Positions 1 to 8,579 are shown, counted from the first letter of the stretch. The stretch: 46,305 bases of DNA from Crocinitomicaceae bacterium (GCA_030830785.1 JAURMI010000007.1:113383-159687); one strand, 5' to 3'. A program made the numbers and translations. The notes: generated from the letters alone by a model not told the origin.

Positions 1-489
1 ATGCATTTGAACAACTTCACAAATGATCAGATTACCTGCACCGCCCTGTTGACCTAATTCAATTATTTGGTTGATTTTACATTCAAATTGGACTGGTGAT
101 TCTGCAACTCGAAATGGTGCAACATGCGTTGATGCGATGGGTGTAAAACCTGACTTTATAAATTCATCGATATTTGGCGAATATGGAGCACTTGCTATGC
201 TCATTTGATGAACCATTTTTTCATTGACAACATTAATCACAACCTCTTTGACGACTTTTGCATTTAACAAAGTGTCTTTATTTTCGTTTGTTCTGCCCGA
301 GCGCGCAGGTGAAAATATTAATATTGGAGGGTTTGCACTAAATACATTGAAAAAACTAAATGGGGCTAAATTTGCGCAGCCCTGAGCGTCGATTGTGGAT
401 GCAAATGCAATGGGGCGAGGTCCGATTGCACCCAAAAGTAATTGGTGCAAGCGCTGGACATTTATTTCTTTAGGATCGATGCTAAACAT
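1..489 (-). CDS. Flavin reductase-like (FMN-binding split-barrel) protein, 3' end cut by window
   Basis: The minus strand has an open frame from an ATG at 489 to the window edge (163 codons, no stop), so the C-terminus is missing. The product begins MFSIDPKEINVQRLHQLLLG and continues with GPRPIAFAST, then a NLAPFSFFN segment and PPILIFSPA. This is the typical N-terminal half of the flavin reductase-like/DIM6-NTAB family, which binds FMN and often reduces flavins or acts as an oxidoreductase. In that family the IGPRPIA and FSFF stretches line the FMN site. Bacteroidota members are usually about 290 residues, so a little under half is absent. A TAACTTTG box lies 7 nt upstream of the start. The substrate cannot be inferred. 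The family call is fairly secure; the specific activity is not. Confidence 0.8.
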   Translation of the reverse strand, partial: MFSIDPKEINVQRLHQLLLGAIGPRPIAFASTIDAQGCANLAPFSFFNVFSANPPILIFSPARSGRTNENKDTLLNAKVVKEVVINVVNEKMVHQMSIASAPYSPNIDEFIKSGFTPIASTHVAPFRVAESPVQFECKINQIIELGQQGGAGNLIICEVVQMH

Positions 490-496
490 TATATTT

Positions 497-504
497 CAAA
501 GTTA
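497..504 (-). promoter_or_regulatory. Candidate -7 promoter box (TAACTTTG) of the flavin reductase-like gene
   Basis: Reading the minus strand, TAACTTTG matches the Bacteroidota -7 consensus TAnnTTTG. It ends 7 nt before the ATG at 489, so a transcript would have almost no leader. I find no TTTG at the expected -33 spacing, so only half of the promoter is supported. Confidence 0.35.
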
Positions 505-527
505 GCCAAAATTAGTAAATTGGTGGT

Positions 528-1373
528 GTGAAATTAAGGACTACTTTATTCTGTTTTTTGGTCTTGTCGACCTTTTTTTCTTATGGGCAGAACAAACGTA
601 ATTCAGCTGGCCAGCGCCATGGAAAATGGGTCTATTTGGGCAAGGACTATTCCAATGGCAAGTACCCAAAAAATATAAAAGTTGAAGAAGGATATTATGT
701 GAATGGACGCAAAGAGGGAGAATGGACAAAATTTTACAATGACGGTAAAATAAAATTTAAAGGAACATACAGAAATAATAGACCTGAGGGTTCGTATACT
801 AGATATTACTCAAATGGCAAAATCGCTGAACAAGGTGAGTTTCAATCGAATGGTTACAGGGGGCAATTGCTGCGATATTATCAAAATGGAAACTTAGCTT
901 ATCGAGCTACTTTTAATAATCAAGGTCAGGAAAGTGGGAAAGTGATTTATTATCACAAAAATGGAAAGGAGGCACTAAGCTATACTGTTAAAAACGGTAC
1001 CGTTCAAGGCCAAGTCTCGCGATTTGATGCCAATGGTAATCTATTAACTTCATTTTTAATTTCTCAGAATGGGAGTGTTGGTCCTATTCAAAAAGTAAGC
1101 CCTCAAGTTCAAAATAATGCGTCTAAACCATATACACCATCGAATTCTAGTGTTTTTCCACCCAAGTTGTCTAATCCAAAAACAAAAGGCCTTCGCTTTG
1201 TTCCAAACGGATATAATAAAGTCTATAATAGCAACGATGAGATTTGGATGGATGGTGATTTTCGAAATGGTCAATTATACGACGGCAAGGTTTACGACTA
1301 TGACAAAGATGGGATTCTTCAAAAAGTGAGAATTTTTAAATCAGGAAAGTATCATTCAGACGGTCAGCTTTAA
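528..1373 (+). CDS. YwqK-family MORN-like repeat protein, exported
   Basis: A 281-residue protein with a GTG start. That start supplies a clear signal peptide (MKLRTTLFCFLVLSTFFSYG, cleavage near residue 20), which is why it is chosen. Residues about 30-175 hold repeated units of the type G(K/E)W..Y...GK, with aromatic-Asn-Gly turns (YNDGK, YSNGK, YQNGN, YHKNGK). This is the MORN-variant repeat found in proteins named 'YwqK family antitoxin'. A Ser/Asn/Pro-rich linker follows at about 180-215, then a last repeat-like section (NGYNKVYN, DYDKDG). No YwqJ-type toxin gene is next to it, so the antitoxin name should not be taken literally. In Bacteroidota such secreted repeat proteins are common and mostly uncharacterised. 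It is divergent from the gene at 489. Confidence 0.75.
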   Translation: MKLRTTLFCFLVLSTFFSYGQNKRNSAGQRHGKWVYLGKDYSNGKYPKNIKVEEGYYVNGRKEGEWTKFYNDGKIKFKGTYRNNRPEGSYTRYYSNGKIAEQGEFQSNGYRGQLLRYYQNGNLAYRATFNNQGQESGKVIYYHKNGKEALSYTVKNGTVQGQVSRFDANGNLLTSFLISQNGSVGPIQKVSPQVQNNASKPYTPSNSSVFPPKLSNPKTKGLRFVPNGYNKVYNSNDEIWMDGDFRNGQLYDGKVYDYDKDGILQKVRIFKSGKYHSDGQL

Positions 1374-1388
1374 TCTTTAGGTTTTGAT

Positions 1389-1396
1389 TAATTTTG
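1389..1396 (+). promoter_or_regulatory. Candidate -7 box (TAATTTTG) upstream of fabD
   Basis: TAATTTTG fits TAnnTTTG and lies 16 nt before the fabD ATG at 1413. The nearest -33-like element (TTTA at 1369-1372) is at a spacing of 16 nt and is imperfect, so confidence is modest. Confidence 0.35.
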
Positions 1397-1412
1397 TGTC
1401 CAAAGTTAATTT

Positions 1413-2294
1413 ATGAAGGCATATGTTTTTCCGGGCCAAGGCGCTCAATATATTGGAATGGGGAAAGAATTATATGAACAATCCCAAAAGGCGCGTTCAA
1501 TGTATTCAAAAGCCAATGAAATACTTGGTTTTGATATACAAAGTATTATGTTTGAAGGATCAGATGAGGCCCTTAAACAAACCAATGTAACCCAACCAGC
1601 GATCTTTTTACACAGCACCATTCTTGCAGCTTGTCTTGATGAATCTTATTCTTTTGATATGGTTGCAGGACATTCTTTGGGTGAATTTTCTGCACTTGTT
1701 GCCAATAAGACGCTCACTTTTGAGGATGGATTAAATTTGGTTGCAAAGCGTGCTTCAGCTATGCAGAAAGCTTGTGAAAATGTACCAAGTACAATGGCAG
1801 CTATTCTAGGATTAGAGGATATAGTTGTGGAGGAAATTTGTCAAAAAATAAGTGGAATTGTGGTACCGGCAAACTATAATTGTCCTGGCCAGCTTGTTAT
1901 TTCTGGCGAAATGGCTGCAATTCAAACGGCATGTGAAGAGTTAACCAAAGCAGGAGCAAAACGTGCGTTGATTTTGCAAGTGGGTGGTGCTTTTCATTCC
2001 CCATTAATGGAACCTGCTCGAGAGGAACTTGCAGCAGCAATTGAAGCCACAAATTTTTCGAAACCCACTTGTCCAGTGTATCAAAATGTAAATGCTAAAG
2101 CTGTTATTGACCCAGAACAAATTAAAGAAAATCTTATTACCCAACTAACTGGGGCAGTACGTTGGACACAAATCATGCAAAATATGCTTTCTGACGGTTG
2201 CAAAGAGGTAATTGAAGTGGGTCCGGGCAAAGTACTTCAGGGTCTTTTTAAGAAAATCGATAGGGAAATTCCTACCTCGAGCGCAACGCTTTAG
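1413..2294 (+). CDS. fabD: Malonyl-CoA:ACP transacylase FabD
   Basis: FabD moves the malonyl group from CoA to acyl carrier protein, supplying the extender unit for type II fatty acid synthesis in the cytoplasm. The 293-residue length is normal for the family. The N-terminal VFPGQGAQ loop (residues 6-12) and the nucleophile elbow GHSLGE with Ser88 are intact. A GGAFHSPLM segment near 195-203 carries the catalytic-dyad His, and VGPGKVLQGL near the C-terminus closes the domain. It is a standalone gene in a run of three plus-strand genes, with no other fab gene in the window. Start and length are conventional. Confidence 0.96.
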   Translation: MKAYVFPGQGAQYIGMGKELYEQSQKARSMYSKANEILGFDIQSIMFEGSDEALKQTNVTQPAIFLHSTILAACLDESYSFDMVAGHSLGEFSALVANKTLTFEDGLNLVAKRASAMQKACENVPSTMAAILGLEDIVVEEICQKISGIVVPANYNCPGQLVISGEMAAIQTACEELTKAGAKRALILQVGGAFHSPLMEPAREELAAAIEATNFSKPTCPVYQNVNAKAVIDPEQIKENLITQLTGAVRWTQIMQNMLSDGCKEVIEVGPGKVLQGLFKKIDREIPTSSATL

Positions 2295-2345
2295 TCTATT
2301 TTGTGGAATTTTACCACACCTTGCATCTTTCAAATAAACAAGCTT

Positions 2346-3071
2346 ATGAAAAATATTTGTTTGGTGTGGATGCTCGTTGCAGCAATAAGCACATTTGCTC
2401 AGTCTGGAACTGGTGATGTAATTGGAACTTTCGTGAATTTTGAAAGTCAAGAGCCCATTTTGGGCGCTAAGGCTATAATAAAGGAAAATGGCAGGGTCTA
2501 TTTGGCCATTTCCAACGAGGATGGGCGCTTTAGAATTGTTGGTCTTCCAGCGGGCACTTATGAAGTTTTTGGCATTTACCAAAAAGACAGTACGGAAAAA
2601 GTCGTAGTTGAGGTTCCAGTTGAAGCATATGGCAACGCAGGTACTATTTATTTTCAAAGTAAAACTCAAGATACCAAAGCTGTGAGGGTAGGTGGAGGTC
2701 GTTACGAAAAGGCACGCATCCGAATAGGGGAGACGCCTGTTACCACACTCTCTCCCAAAGAAATCAAGTATAGACCAGACAAATTTAGTGTTGCCGATAT
2801 GGTGGCCAACACCAGCTCTGACGTGAAGAAAGCAGACGATGGGCAGCTTATGTTCAGAGGCGCTCGAAAAGGCGATATGATTTATGTATTAGATGGCATT
2901 AAATCCAATCAAGTTTTCAACGTGCCGAGTTGCGCAATTGGCCGTATTACTGTTTATACAGGTGGTCTTCCTGCCAAATATGGAGATACTTTAGGTGGGG
3001 CAGTAATCTTGGAGACGAAAAGTTATTTTGACCTATATAGAGAATGGCAAATCAATCAGCCAGATTTGTAA
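2346..3071 (+). CDS. Plug-only TonB-receptor-like protein (carboxypeptidase-regulatory domain plus plug, no barrel)
   Basis: I start this 241-residue protein at the ATG at 2346, not the upstream in-frame ATG at 2301, because that gives a clean signal peptide (MKNICLVWMLVAAISTFAQ). Residues about 25-100 form a carboxypeptidase regulatory-like beta-sandwich (GTFVNFESQEPILGAKA, NEDGRFRIVGLPAGTYEV). Residues about 125-225 form a TonB-dependent receptor plug (PDKFSVADMVANTSS, MFRGARKGDMIYVLDGIKS, ITVYTGGLPAKYGDTLGGAV). The frame stops just after the plug, and no beta-barrel is encoded downstream; truA follows on the other strand. The product is therefore probably a soluble or membrane-associated periplasmic protein, not a transporter. 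It overlaps truA tail-to-tail by 20 nt. Confidence 0.8.
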   Translation: MKNICLVWMLVAAISTFAQSGTGDVIGTFVNFESQEPILGAKAIIKENGRVYLAISNEDGRFRIVGLPAGTYEVFGIYQKDSTEKVVVEVPVEAYGNAGTIYFQSKTQDTKAVRVGGGRYEKARIRIGETPVTTLSPKEIKYRPDKFSVADMVANTSSDVKKADDGQLMFRGARKGDMIYVLDGIKSNQVFNVPSCAIGRITVYTGGLPAKYGDTLGGAVILETKSYFDLYREWQINQPDL

Positions 3072-3813
3072 ATATACGTGTCGGATAATCTATTTTCCAT
3101 AAAAATAATCCTTGAGGAGGCACTGATACATAAGCCTCTGATCTATCTTGTGCTGCAATGATGTTAGGCAACTCAGAAACTTTTATTTTATCGAGACCAA
3201 CCTCAATTAATGTTCCAACAATGGCCCGAACCATGTTGCGTAAAAAACGGTTGGCTTTTATTTCAAAGTAAATACCATTTTCATCATGTTTCCAAACTGC
3301 TGAATAGACTTCACAAATATTGGTTTTAACATCAGTATGTGCTTTTGCAAAGGAAGAAAAATCGTGAATGCCAAGTAAAAATTCAGCGGCTTGATTCATT
3401 GCATTAATGTTTAGCTCAGTTTGAACATACCAACTTTTATCTTGCAAGAATGGATTTTTTTTGTGATGAATAAAGTAACGGTAGGTTCTGCATTTGGCAT
3501 CAAATCTAGCGTGGTATTTTTCATCTATCAATCTCGCTGTCGAAAATGAAATATCCGGCGGGGTCATTCTATTTAGCTTAAAGACAAGTTGGTCAGCTTC
3601 CCAAAGTTGAGATAAATCGACATGCATAAAATATTGCTGGGCATGCACTCCAGTGTCTGTCCGACCACAACCAACAACTTCAATTTCAAGATTTCCATGA
3701 AGTTTGGAAAGTGCAATTTGAATTTCTTCTTGAACAGTCTTGACATTTGGCTGAATTTGCCACCCATGGTAATTTCCGCCGTGATAAGCTAGTTCAATTA
3801 AATAACGTGGCAC
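3052..3813 (-). CDS. truA: tRNA pseudouridine(38-40) synthase TruA
   Basis: TruA isomerises uridines 38-40 in the anticodon arm of several tRNAs to pseudouridine. The 253-residue protein starts with the family signature YLIELAYHGGNYHGWQIQPN. It has the catalytic Asp in GCGRTDTGVHA at about 49-59, the substrate-pocket segment CRTYRYFI, and the C-terminal NRFLRNMVRAIVGTLIEVG motif. The start lies 1 nt after the stop of the upstream PD40 gene, so the two are probably co-transcribed. The last 20 nt overlap the end of the convergent plug-only gene. Confidence 0.97.
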   Translation of the reverse strand: MPRYLIELAYHGGNYHGWQIQPNVKTVQEEIQIALSKLHGNLEIEVVGCGRTDTGVHAQQYFMHVDLSQLWEADQLVFKLNRMTPPDISFSTARLIDEKYHARFDAKCRTYRYFIHHKKNPFLQDKSWYVQTELNINAMNQAAEFLLGIHDFSSFAKAHTDVKTNICEVYSAVWKHDENGIYFEIKANRFLRNMVRAIVGTLIEVGLDKIKVSELPNIIAAQDRSEAYVSVPPQGLFLWKIDYPTRIFTNLAD

Positions 3814-3814
3814 T

Positions 3815-5182
3815 CTATTTTGGTTCTTCTAATTGTAAAATTGCAGAATTAGCTTGAAATAAATTGTAGCTAAATAAACCATCTATTTCACTAACACTTG
3901 CCCAAATAATATTCTTATCAAAAATTTGAGGATGCGTATCATCTAAAGTGCTATTGAATTGACCACCTAAATTTATTGGTGCTGACCATTGCTCACCATT
4001 TCGTTTACAATAAAATATATCATATCCTCCCATTCCTGGAAGGCCATCAGAGGCGAAAAATAAATATTGACCATCAGGGGTAACGTATGGCGTAGTCTCC
4101 CTTCCTTCTGTATTTATTCCTTGTGGTAATGCGCTTACTTCAGCTTGCCAAATGCCATTTATTTTTTTTGCAACATAGATATCCGTTGCAAATTTATTGG
4201 CATTGCGGTCAGAGACAAAATAAATTTCCTCTACATAGGTATACTCATCAATCCAAATTGTATCAGTTTTAGTAGGAGAACCTTCAAAATATGAAGTATT
4301 GAGATCTGGAATATCAGCGATTATACGTTTGTCATCCCAATTATTTGAATTTTCAGTACTCATTTCAAAAATATCTGATCCTTGTGTATTGTTTTCTTTA
4401 GAAGCTGTTGTATTTATGGTGCCTAGTGCGCTTAATCCGTCTTTAGAAACATAGGAAAGGGCATCAAAACCTTCTGTATTGAGTAGTTCATCATTTTTAT
4501 AAGTTCTTATCCAAGCTCCATAGTTTACTGTGTCAATTTCAGCTTGGTAAATATCTTCAAAAAAGCGTTGGTCATCTGGATTTAAATTAGCGCCTTTTGT
4601 ATCCGGATTTCGCGTAGTAAAATACAAAGTTTGCCCTCCGTTGCTTAAAATTGGACCATATTCGTCATATTTGGTATTGAGCGCATCTCCCAATAACTGC
4701 CTTAAGTTGTTGTAGCCTTTTTGTTTTTGTTCTTCGGCAAAGGAGCACTGCTGTTCGAGTTTTTCAAAGCCAAGTAGTTTGTAATCTTTCTGTCCACCTA
4801 CAATATTTTTAACCTGTTGTAAGTGCTCCTTAGCGTGTGCAAATTCATTTAAAGCAAGTTCAATTTCTATCGATAAAAACAAGTGGTCTATATTAATATC
4901 TTTTCCCAATAAGAATAGCGCTCTTTGACAATGTTCTTGTGCGTAATAATAGGAACGCAAATCAAATTCTGTTTCAGCCAACCAATAATAAGCAGTGCCA
5001 TTAGTCGAATCTAAGGCAACCGCTTGTTTTAGAAGCATGTAGGCATTACTACTTTGTCCTTCCCTAAATATTGTGATGGCATTTGAAGTAAATCTTTTGG
5101 CCCGAAGCTTGTCTTTTTTTGTAATATCCTGTGAATAGTTCAGAAAAGGAATAAAGAAGCAAATGAGATAGACTAGTTTCAT
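3815..5182 (-). CDS. Exported PD40/WD40-like beta-propeller protein with N-terminal TPR region
   Basis: A 455-residue protein with a signal peptide (MKLVYLICFFIPFLNYSQ). Residues about 30-130 are helical with TPR-like periodicity (SSNAYMLLKQAVALDSTNGTA, YYAQEHCQRALFLLG). From about 170 onward, PD40-type blades follow, such as YGPILSNGGQTLYFTTRN, EIYFVSDRNANKFATDIYVA, TPYVTPDGQYLFFASDGLPG and YDIFYCKRNGEQWSAPINLG. This is the TPR-PD40 half of the OmpA-family proteins common in Bacteroidota and linked to gliding and surface machinery, but the OmpA peptidoglycan-binding domain is absent. It probably acts in the periplasm as a protein- or envelope-binding scaffold. truA follows after 1 nt. Confidence 0.78.
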   Translation of the reverse strand: MKLVYLICFFIPFLNYSQDITKKDKLRAKRFTSNAITIFREGQSSNAYMLLKQAVALDSTNGTAYYWLAETEFDLRSYYYAQEHCQRALFLLGKDINIDHLFLSIEIELALNEFAHAKEHLQQVKNIVGGQKDYKLLGFEKLEQQCSFAEEQKQKGYNNLRQLLGDALNTKYDEYGPILSNGGQTLYFTTRNPDTKGANLNPDDQRFFEDIYQAEIDTVNYGAWIRTYKNDELLNTEGFDALSYVSKDGLSALGTINTTASKENNTQGSDIFEMSTENSNNWDDKRIIADIPDLNTSYFEGSPTKTDTIWIDEYTYVEEIYFVSDRNANKFATDIYVAKKINGIWQAEVSALPQGINTEGRETTPYVTPDGQYLFFASDGLPGMGGYDIFYCKRNGEQWSAPINLGGQFNSTLDDTHPQIFDKNIIWASVSEIDGLFSYNLFQANSAILQLEEPK

Positions 5183-5225
5183 ATTTGTGATTATATTACA
5201 AAGTAAATAAAACTATTAAAATCTA

Positions 5226-5233
5226 TAACTTTG
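5226..5233 (+). promoter_or_regulatory. Candidate -7 box (TAACTTTG) for the glycosidase-like lipoprotein gene
   Basis: TAACTTTG lies 14 nt before the ATG at 5248, in the 65-nt space between divergent genes. No TTTG lies at a good -33 distance. AAAGGG just before the ATG could help translation. Confidence 0.38.
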
Positions 5234-5247
5234 AAAAAGGGATAATT

Positions 5248-6117
5248 ATGAATTATACTTTTAAATTTATTGGTTTGGCTTTAACTATTGGATGCCTTAT
5301 GGCCTGTTCAAGTACTCCACCAAAAAAACGCCATAACAATACACTTAAGTTTACATACAAGCAATGGACTTCCTTAACAAAAGGAATGGAATTTAAAGAA
5401 GTATATGCTCCAATGAAATCTCAGGTTGGGGATTCCAAACTTTCGATTTTACGTATAGACCCTTCATTTTTTGAATTTGATGTTTATTCGGCTACAAAAT
5501 ACAATTCAATTCCAAGAACAATTCCAGACTGGGCTCATGATTTTGGTTTGATTGTAGCATTTAATGCCGGCATGTTTAGTCAAGAAAATACCTTGCAAAG
5601 CAGGGCATATTTAAAATCAGGGCGTCATATTAATAATGGTGAGCTGCTTAAAAACTTTAATTTGATGCTAGCGCTAAGTCCCAATGAATCTACCAAGCGT
5701 TCAAATATTGAAGTGCTTGACCTTACCTGCGATAATTGGGAAGAAGAAAAAAATAACTTCTCTAGTTTTGCACAAGGTCTGCGTATGATAGATTGTAATT
5801 CAAATCCTACTTATTGGCAAAAGAAAAAACAATCTTGTAGTATGCTTGTCGCAGCAGAGGATGAAAAAGGAAGATTTTATTTGATTTTTACGCGCTCGCC
5901 GTATTCTCAAAATCAAATGATTGACTTCATTCTACAAATGCCAGGAGGCTTACACAATGCAATTTATTTGGAAGGAGGCCCAGAAACAAGTTTGTTTATT
6001 CATGTAAATGAACACCATATCGAAAGAATTGGATCATGGGTATCAGATACCTGGGAGAGTGATTCCAATAGACATTTTTGGGAATTACCTAATATTATTG
6101 GCGTAAGACAGAAGTAA
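5248..6117 (+). CDS. Phosphodiester glycosidase (NAGPA/DUF2233)-family lipoprotein
   Basis: A 289-residue protein with a lipoprotein signal; the lipobox LMAC puts the acylated Cys at residue 20, so it sits in the envelope. The core has the family's landmark segments: FGLIVAFNAGMFSQEN around 100-115 and AIYLEGGPETSLFIH around 245-258, where the conserved acidic/Gly-Gly stretch forms the active site of the phosphodiester glycosidase (uncovering-enzyme) fold. The family cleaves sugar-phosphodiester linkages, as in N-acetylglucosamine-1-phosphodiester removal; bacterial members probably act on envelope or capsule polymers. The substrate here is unknown. It stands alone between divergent and convergent neighbours. 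Confidence 0.78.
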   Translation: MNYTFKFIGLALTIGCLMACSSTPPKKRHNNTLKFTYKQWTSLTKGMEFKEVYAPMKSQVGDSKLSILRIDPSFFEFDVYSATKYNSIPRTIPDWAHDFGLIVAFNAGMFSQENTLQSRAYLKSGRHINNGELLKNFNLMLALSPNESTKRSNIEVLDLTCDNWEEEKNNFSSFAQGLRMIDCNSNPTYWQKKKQSCSMLVAAEDEKGRFYLIFTRSPYSQNQMIDFILQMPGGLHNAIYLEGGPETSLFIHVNEHHIERIGSWVSDTWESDSNRHFWELPNIIGVRQK

Positions 6118-6120
6118 GGT

Positions 6121-6144
6121 AAAATGAATTTTCATAGTCATTTT
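6121..6144. terminator. Possible terminator hairpin between convergent genes
   Basis: AAAATGA pairs with TCATTTT around a 10-nt loop in the 45-nt space between the glycosidase-like gene and mtnA. The stem is AT-rich and the T-tract is broken, so this is weak. Confidence 0.25.
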
Positions 6145-6162
6145 AAGACTTTTAACCCTATT

Positions 6163-7248
6163 TTAATTATACTCAGGAAATAATGATAAAATACCAGCCT
6201 CAGATGCTTCACAAATCCCTCTTTCGGTGATGAGTCCTGTTACCAAGCGAGCAGGTGTTACATCAAAGCCATAATTGGCTGCATTGGTACTTTCAGGGCA
6301 TATTAAAACCGATTCAATTTGTCCTTGAGTTGTTTTTCCAACAACATACTTTACTTCATTTTGATCGCGTTCTTCGATAGGAATTTCGGTAAGACCATTT
6401 TGGATAGTCATGTCTAGGGTAGTGGAGGGCAGCGCTACATAAAAAGGAATTTTGTTGTCTTTGGCTGCCAAGGCCTTCAAATAAGTGCCAATTTTATTGG
6501 CAACATCTCCTTGCCGAGTCGTTCTGTCTGTCCCAACAATTATTATATCTACCATGCCATGCTGCATTAGGTGACCACCAGTGTTGTCTACGATCAGTGT
6601 ATGATCCACACCATGCTTGGTAAGTTCATAGGCAGTCAGGTTCGCACCTTGGTTGCGGGGCCGGGTTTCATCAACCCATACGTGAACTTTGATGCCTTTT
6701 TGTACGGCCTGATAGATCGGTGAAGTAATGGTTCCCCATTGGATGCAACCAAGCATTCCGGCATTGCAATGCGTTAAAATATTTACAGTTCCGCCATTAT
6801 TCTTGGCAGCTAATGCTTCAATAAGTGGCAAGCCATGCACACCAATCATTCGACAGGTCTCTATGTCTTCTTCTACAATTTTTGATGCTTCATCCCAAGC
6901 AGCGTCTAAAAAATCATTTGCATTATCAAGTGCACTTTGCATTCGGTCTAGCGCCCAAAATAAATTGACTGCCGTTGGCCGAGATGCACGAAGCGTGCTA
7001 AAGGCTTCGTCTAGAAAACTACCCTCAAGGCCATTTTCAATCATTTGACGCACCGCCAAGTAAATTCCATAGGCTGCAGTGGCACCAATTAATGGTGCGC
7101 CACGTACGGTCATATTTCGAATAGCTAAGTCGGCATCTTGATAGGTTTTTAACGAAACCACCACAAATTCATGTGGTAATTTTCGTTGGTCTATCACCTC
7201 AATGTGCCGAGATGGAGTTGTCCAGATGGTACGCAGTGTAGTTGACAT
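6163..7248 (-). CDS. mtnA: S-methyl-5-thioribose-1-phosphate isomerase MtnA
   Basis: MtnA converts 5-methylthioribose-1-phosphate to 5-methylthioribulose-1-phosphate in methionine salvage. The protein (361 residues from the ATG at 7248) begins MSTTLRTIW, as family members do; an in-frame ATG at 7260 would add only four residues. It has the substrate-binding RNMTVRGAPLIG segment, the catalytic Cys in ILTHCNAG, the DETRPRNQGANLTA loop and the catalytic Asp in VGTDRTTRQGD. The C-terminal FDVTPARLVTGLITERGI is also typical. It lies downstream of metK, so SAM synthesis and by-product recycling are neighbours, but a terminator separates them. No other mtn gene is in the window. Confidence 0.96.
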   Translation of the reverse strand: MSTTLRTIWTTPSRHIEVIDQRKLPHEFVVVSLKTYQDADLAIRNMTVRGAPLIGATAAYGIYLAVRQMIENGLEGSFLDEAFSTLRASRPTAVNLFWALDRMQSALDNANDFLDAAWDEASKIVEEDIETCRMIGVHGLPLIEALAAKNNGGTVNILTHCNAGMLGCIQWGTITSPIYQAVQKGIKVHVWVDETRPRNQGANLTAYELTKHGVDHTLIVDNTGGHLMQHGMVDIIIVGTDRTTRQGDVANKIGTYLKALAAKDNKIPFYVALPSTTLDMTIQNGLTEIPIEERDQNEVKYVVGKTTQGQIESVLICPESTNAANYGFDVTPARLVTGLITERGICEASEAGILSLFPEYN

Positions 7249-7261
7249 AGTGAAGTACAAT

Positions 7262-7290
7262 AAAAAAGCCCGTATGAACGGGCTTTGAAA
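7262..7290 (-). terminator. Rho-independent terminator after metK
   Basis: An 8-bp stem, AAAGCCCG with CGGGCTTT around a 6-nt loop (7265-7286), starts just after the metK stop at 7295. Reading the minus strand, the stem is followed by a run of T. It ends 14 nt before the mtnA ATG, so mtnA depends on read-through or on a promoter inside or before this hairpin. Confidence 0.8.
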
Positions 7291-7294
7291 AAAA

Positions 7295-8551
7295 TTAAAG
7301 GCCGAACGCCGATTTGACTTGATTTACGTAATCGAGCTTTTCCCAGGTAAATAGCTCTACTTCCTTGCTTATTTTGGTGCCATCTGGGGCGGTGAAGTGT
7401 TTGGTAACTATTTCGTTCTTACGCCCCATATGTCCAAAAGCTGCTGTTTCCTGATAAATTGGGTTGCGCAACTTGAGTCTTTGCTCAATGAAATATGGGC
7501 GCATATCGAAGATTTGGCCAATTTTTTCTGCGATTTCTCCATCAGTCATTTCAACTTTAGAAGTTCCATAGGTATTGACATATAAACCACACGGTTCAGC
7601 AACGCCAATGGCATATGAAACTTGAACCAATACTTCATCGCAAAGGCCGGCTGCAACCATATTCTTGGCAATATGTCTAGTGGCATAGGCTGCTGAGCGA
7701 TCTACTTTTGATGGATCTTTTCCCGAAAATGCGCCACCACCATGAGCGCCTTTTCCGCCATAGGTATCAACGATGATTTTACGGCCTGTAAGGCCTGTAT
7801 CACCATGTGGACCGCCAATTACAAATTTTCCAGTGGGATTTATATGGTAGGTGATCGTGTTATTAAACAAGGCCTGGATGGCTGGGCTCAATTTAGCCTG
7901 GACGCGTGGAATCACTATTTCGATGATGTCTTTTTTAATCTTAGCCAACATCTCTGACTCAGGGGCAAAGTCATCATGCTGTGTAGAGACTACGATGGTA
8001 TCGATACGTTGTGGCGTATTGTCGTCGGCATATTCAATGGTTACCTGAGATTTGGCGTCTGGACGCAAATATGGAATTAAGTTAGATTCTTTGTTGCGGA
8101 TTGCAGACATTTCCTCTAAAATTTTGTGCGCTAGGTCCAAGGCCAAAGGCATATAGTTTGAAGTTTCTTTAGTCGCATAACCGAACATCATTCCTTGATC
8201 TCCTGCTCCTTGCTCTTCTGGATTACTTCGTTCAACTCCTTGATTGATATCTGAAGATTGTTCGTGAATTGCAGAAAGAATGCCACAAGAATTGGCATCA
8301 AACATGTATTCAGATTTAGTGTATCCGATCTGGCGGATGGTTTGACGTGCAATTTTTTGAACATCCAAATAAACACTCGATTTTACTTCGCCAGCTAAGA
8401 CCACTTGTCCGGTGGTAACCAGTGTTTCGCAGGCAACTTTAGAGCTTGGATCAAAAGCCATAAAGTTATCTATCAGTGCATCAGAAATTTGATCGGAAAC
8501 CTTGTCAGGGTGACCTTCAGATACGGACTCAGAAGTAAACAAATATGCCAT
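7295..8551 (-). CDS. metK: S-adenosylmethionine synthetase MetK
   Basis: MetK makes S-adenosylmethionine from methionine and ATP in the cytoplasm. The 418-residue sequence has the ATP/Mg2+ motif [19 protein letters not shown] near the N-terminus (residues 8-26), and [12 protein letters not shown] around 120-131 containing the methionine-binding loop. It also has the phosphate loop [19 protein letters not shown] around 270-290. Length is normal to slightly long for the family. There is a strong terminator at its 3' end and a TAACTTTG box 21 nt upstream of its ATG. The leader is too short for a SAM riboswitch. Confidence 0.98.
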   Translation of the reverse strand: MAYLFTSESVSEGHPDKVSDQISDALIDNFMAFDPSSKVACETLVTTGQVVLAGEVKSSVYLDVQKIARQTIRQIGYTKSEYMFDANSCGILSAIHEQSSDINQGVERSNPEEQGAGDQGMMFGYATKETSNYMPLALDLAHKILEEMSAIRNKESNLIPYLRPDAKSQVTIEYADDNTPQRIDTIVVSTQHDDFAPESEMLAKIKKDIIEIVIPRVQAKLSPAIQALFNNTITYHINPTGKFVIGGPHGDTGLTGRKIIVDTYGGKGAHGGGAFSGKDPSKVDRSAAYATRHIAKNMVAAGLCDEVLVQVSYAIGVAEPCGLYVNTYGTSKVEMTDGEIAEKIGQIFDMRPYFIEQRLKLRNPIYQETAAFGHMGRKNEIVTKHFTAPDGTKISKEVELFTWEKLDYVNQVKSAFGL

Positions 8552-8571
8552 GATTATATAGGATTAGAGTG

Positions 8572-8579
8572 CAAAGTTA
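8572..8579 (-). promoter_or_regulatory. Candidate -7 box (TAACTTTG) of metK
   Basis: Minus-strand TAACTTTG lies 21 nt before the metK ATG and overlaps the stop codon of paaH (8577-8579). No TTTG is seen at -33. The predicted leader is about 13-15 nt. Confidence 0.42.

Noticed and set aside
2145..2669. A 174-codon minus-strand open frame opposite fabD and the plug-only gene
   Set aside because: It overlaps two well-supported genes, has no signal or domain, and its residue composition (His, Cys, Asn-rich) looks like reverse-strand translation.
3060..3071. A frameshift that removed the barrel of the plug-only receptor-like gene
   Set aside because: No barrel-like coding sequence is visible in any frame downstream; the DNA is occupied by a complete truA gene.
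6728..7048. A 106-codon plus-strand frame inside mtnA
   Set aside because: It is antisense to strongly conserved mtnA coding sequence and its Ser/Ala/Pro-rich text has no family pattern.
8552..8576. A SAM riboswitch upstream of metK
   Set aside because: Only about 25 nt separate the neighbouring stop from the metK ATG, and a -7 box lies within them, so there is no room for an aptamer.
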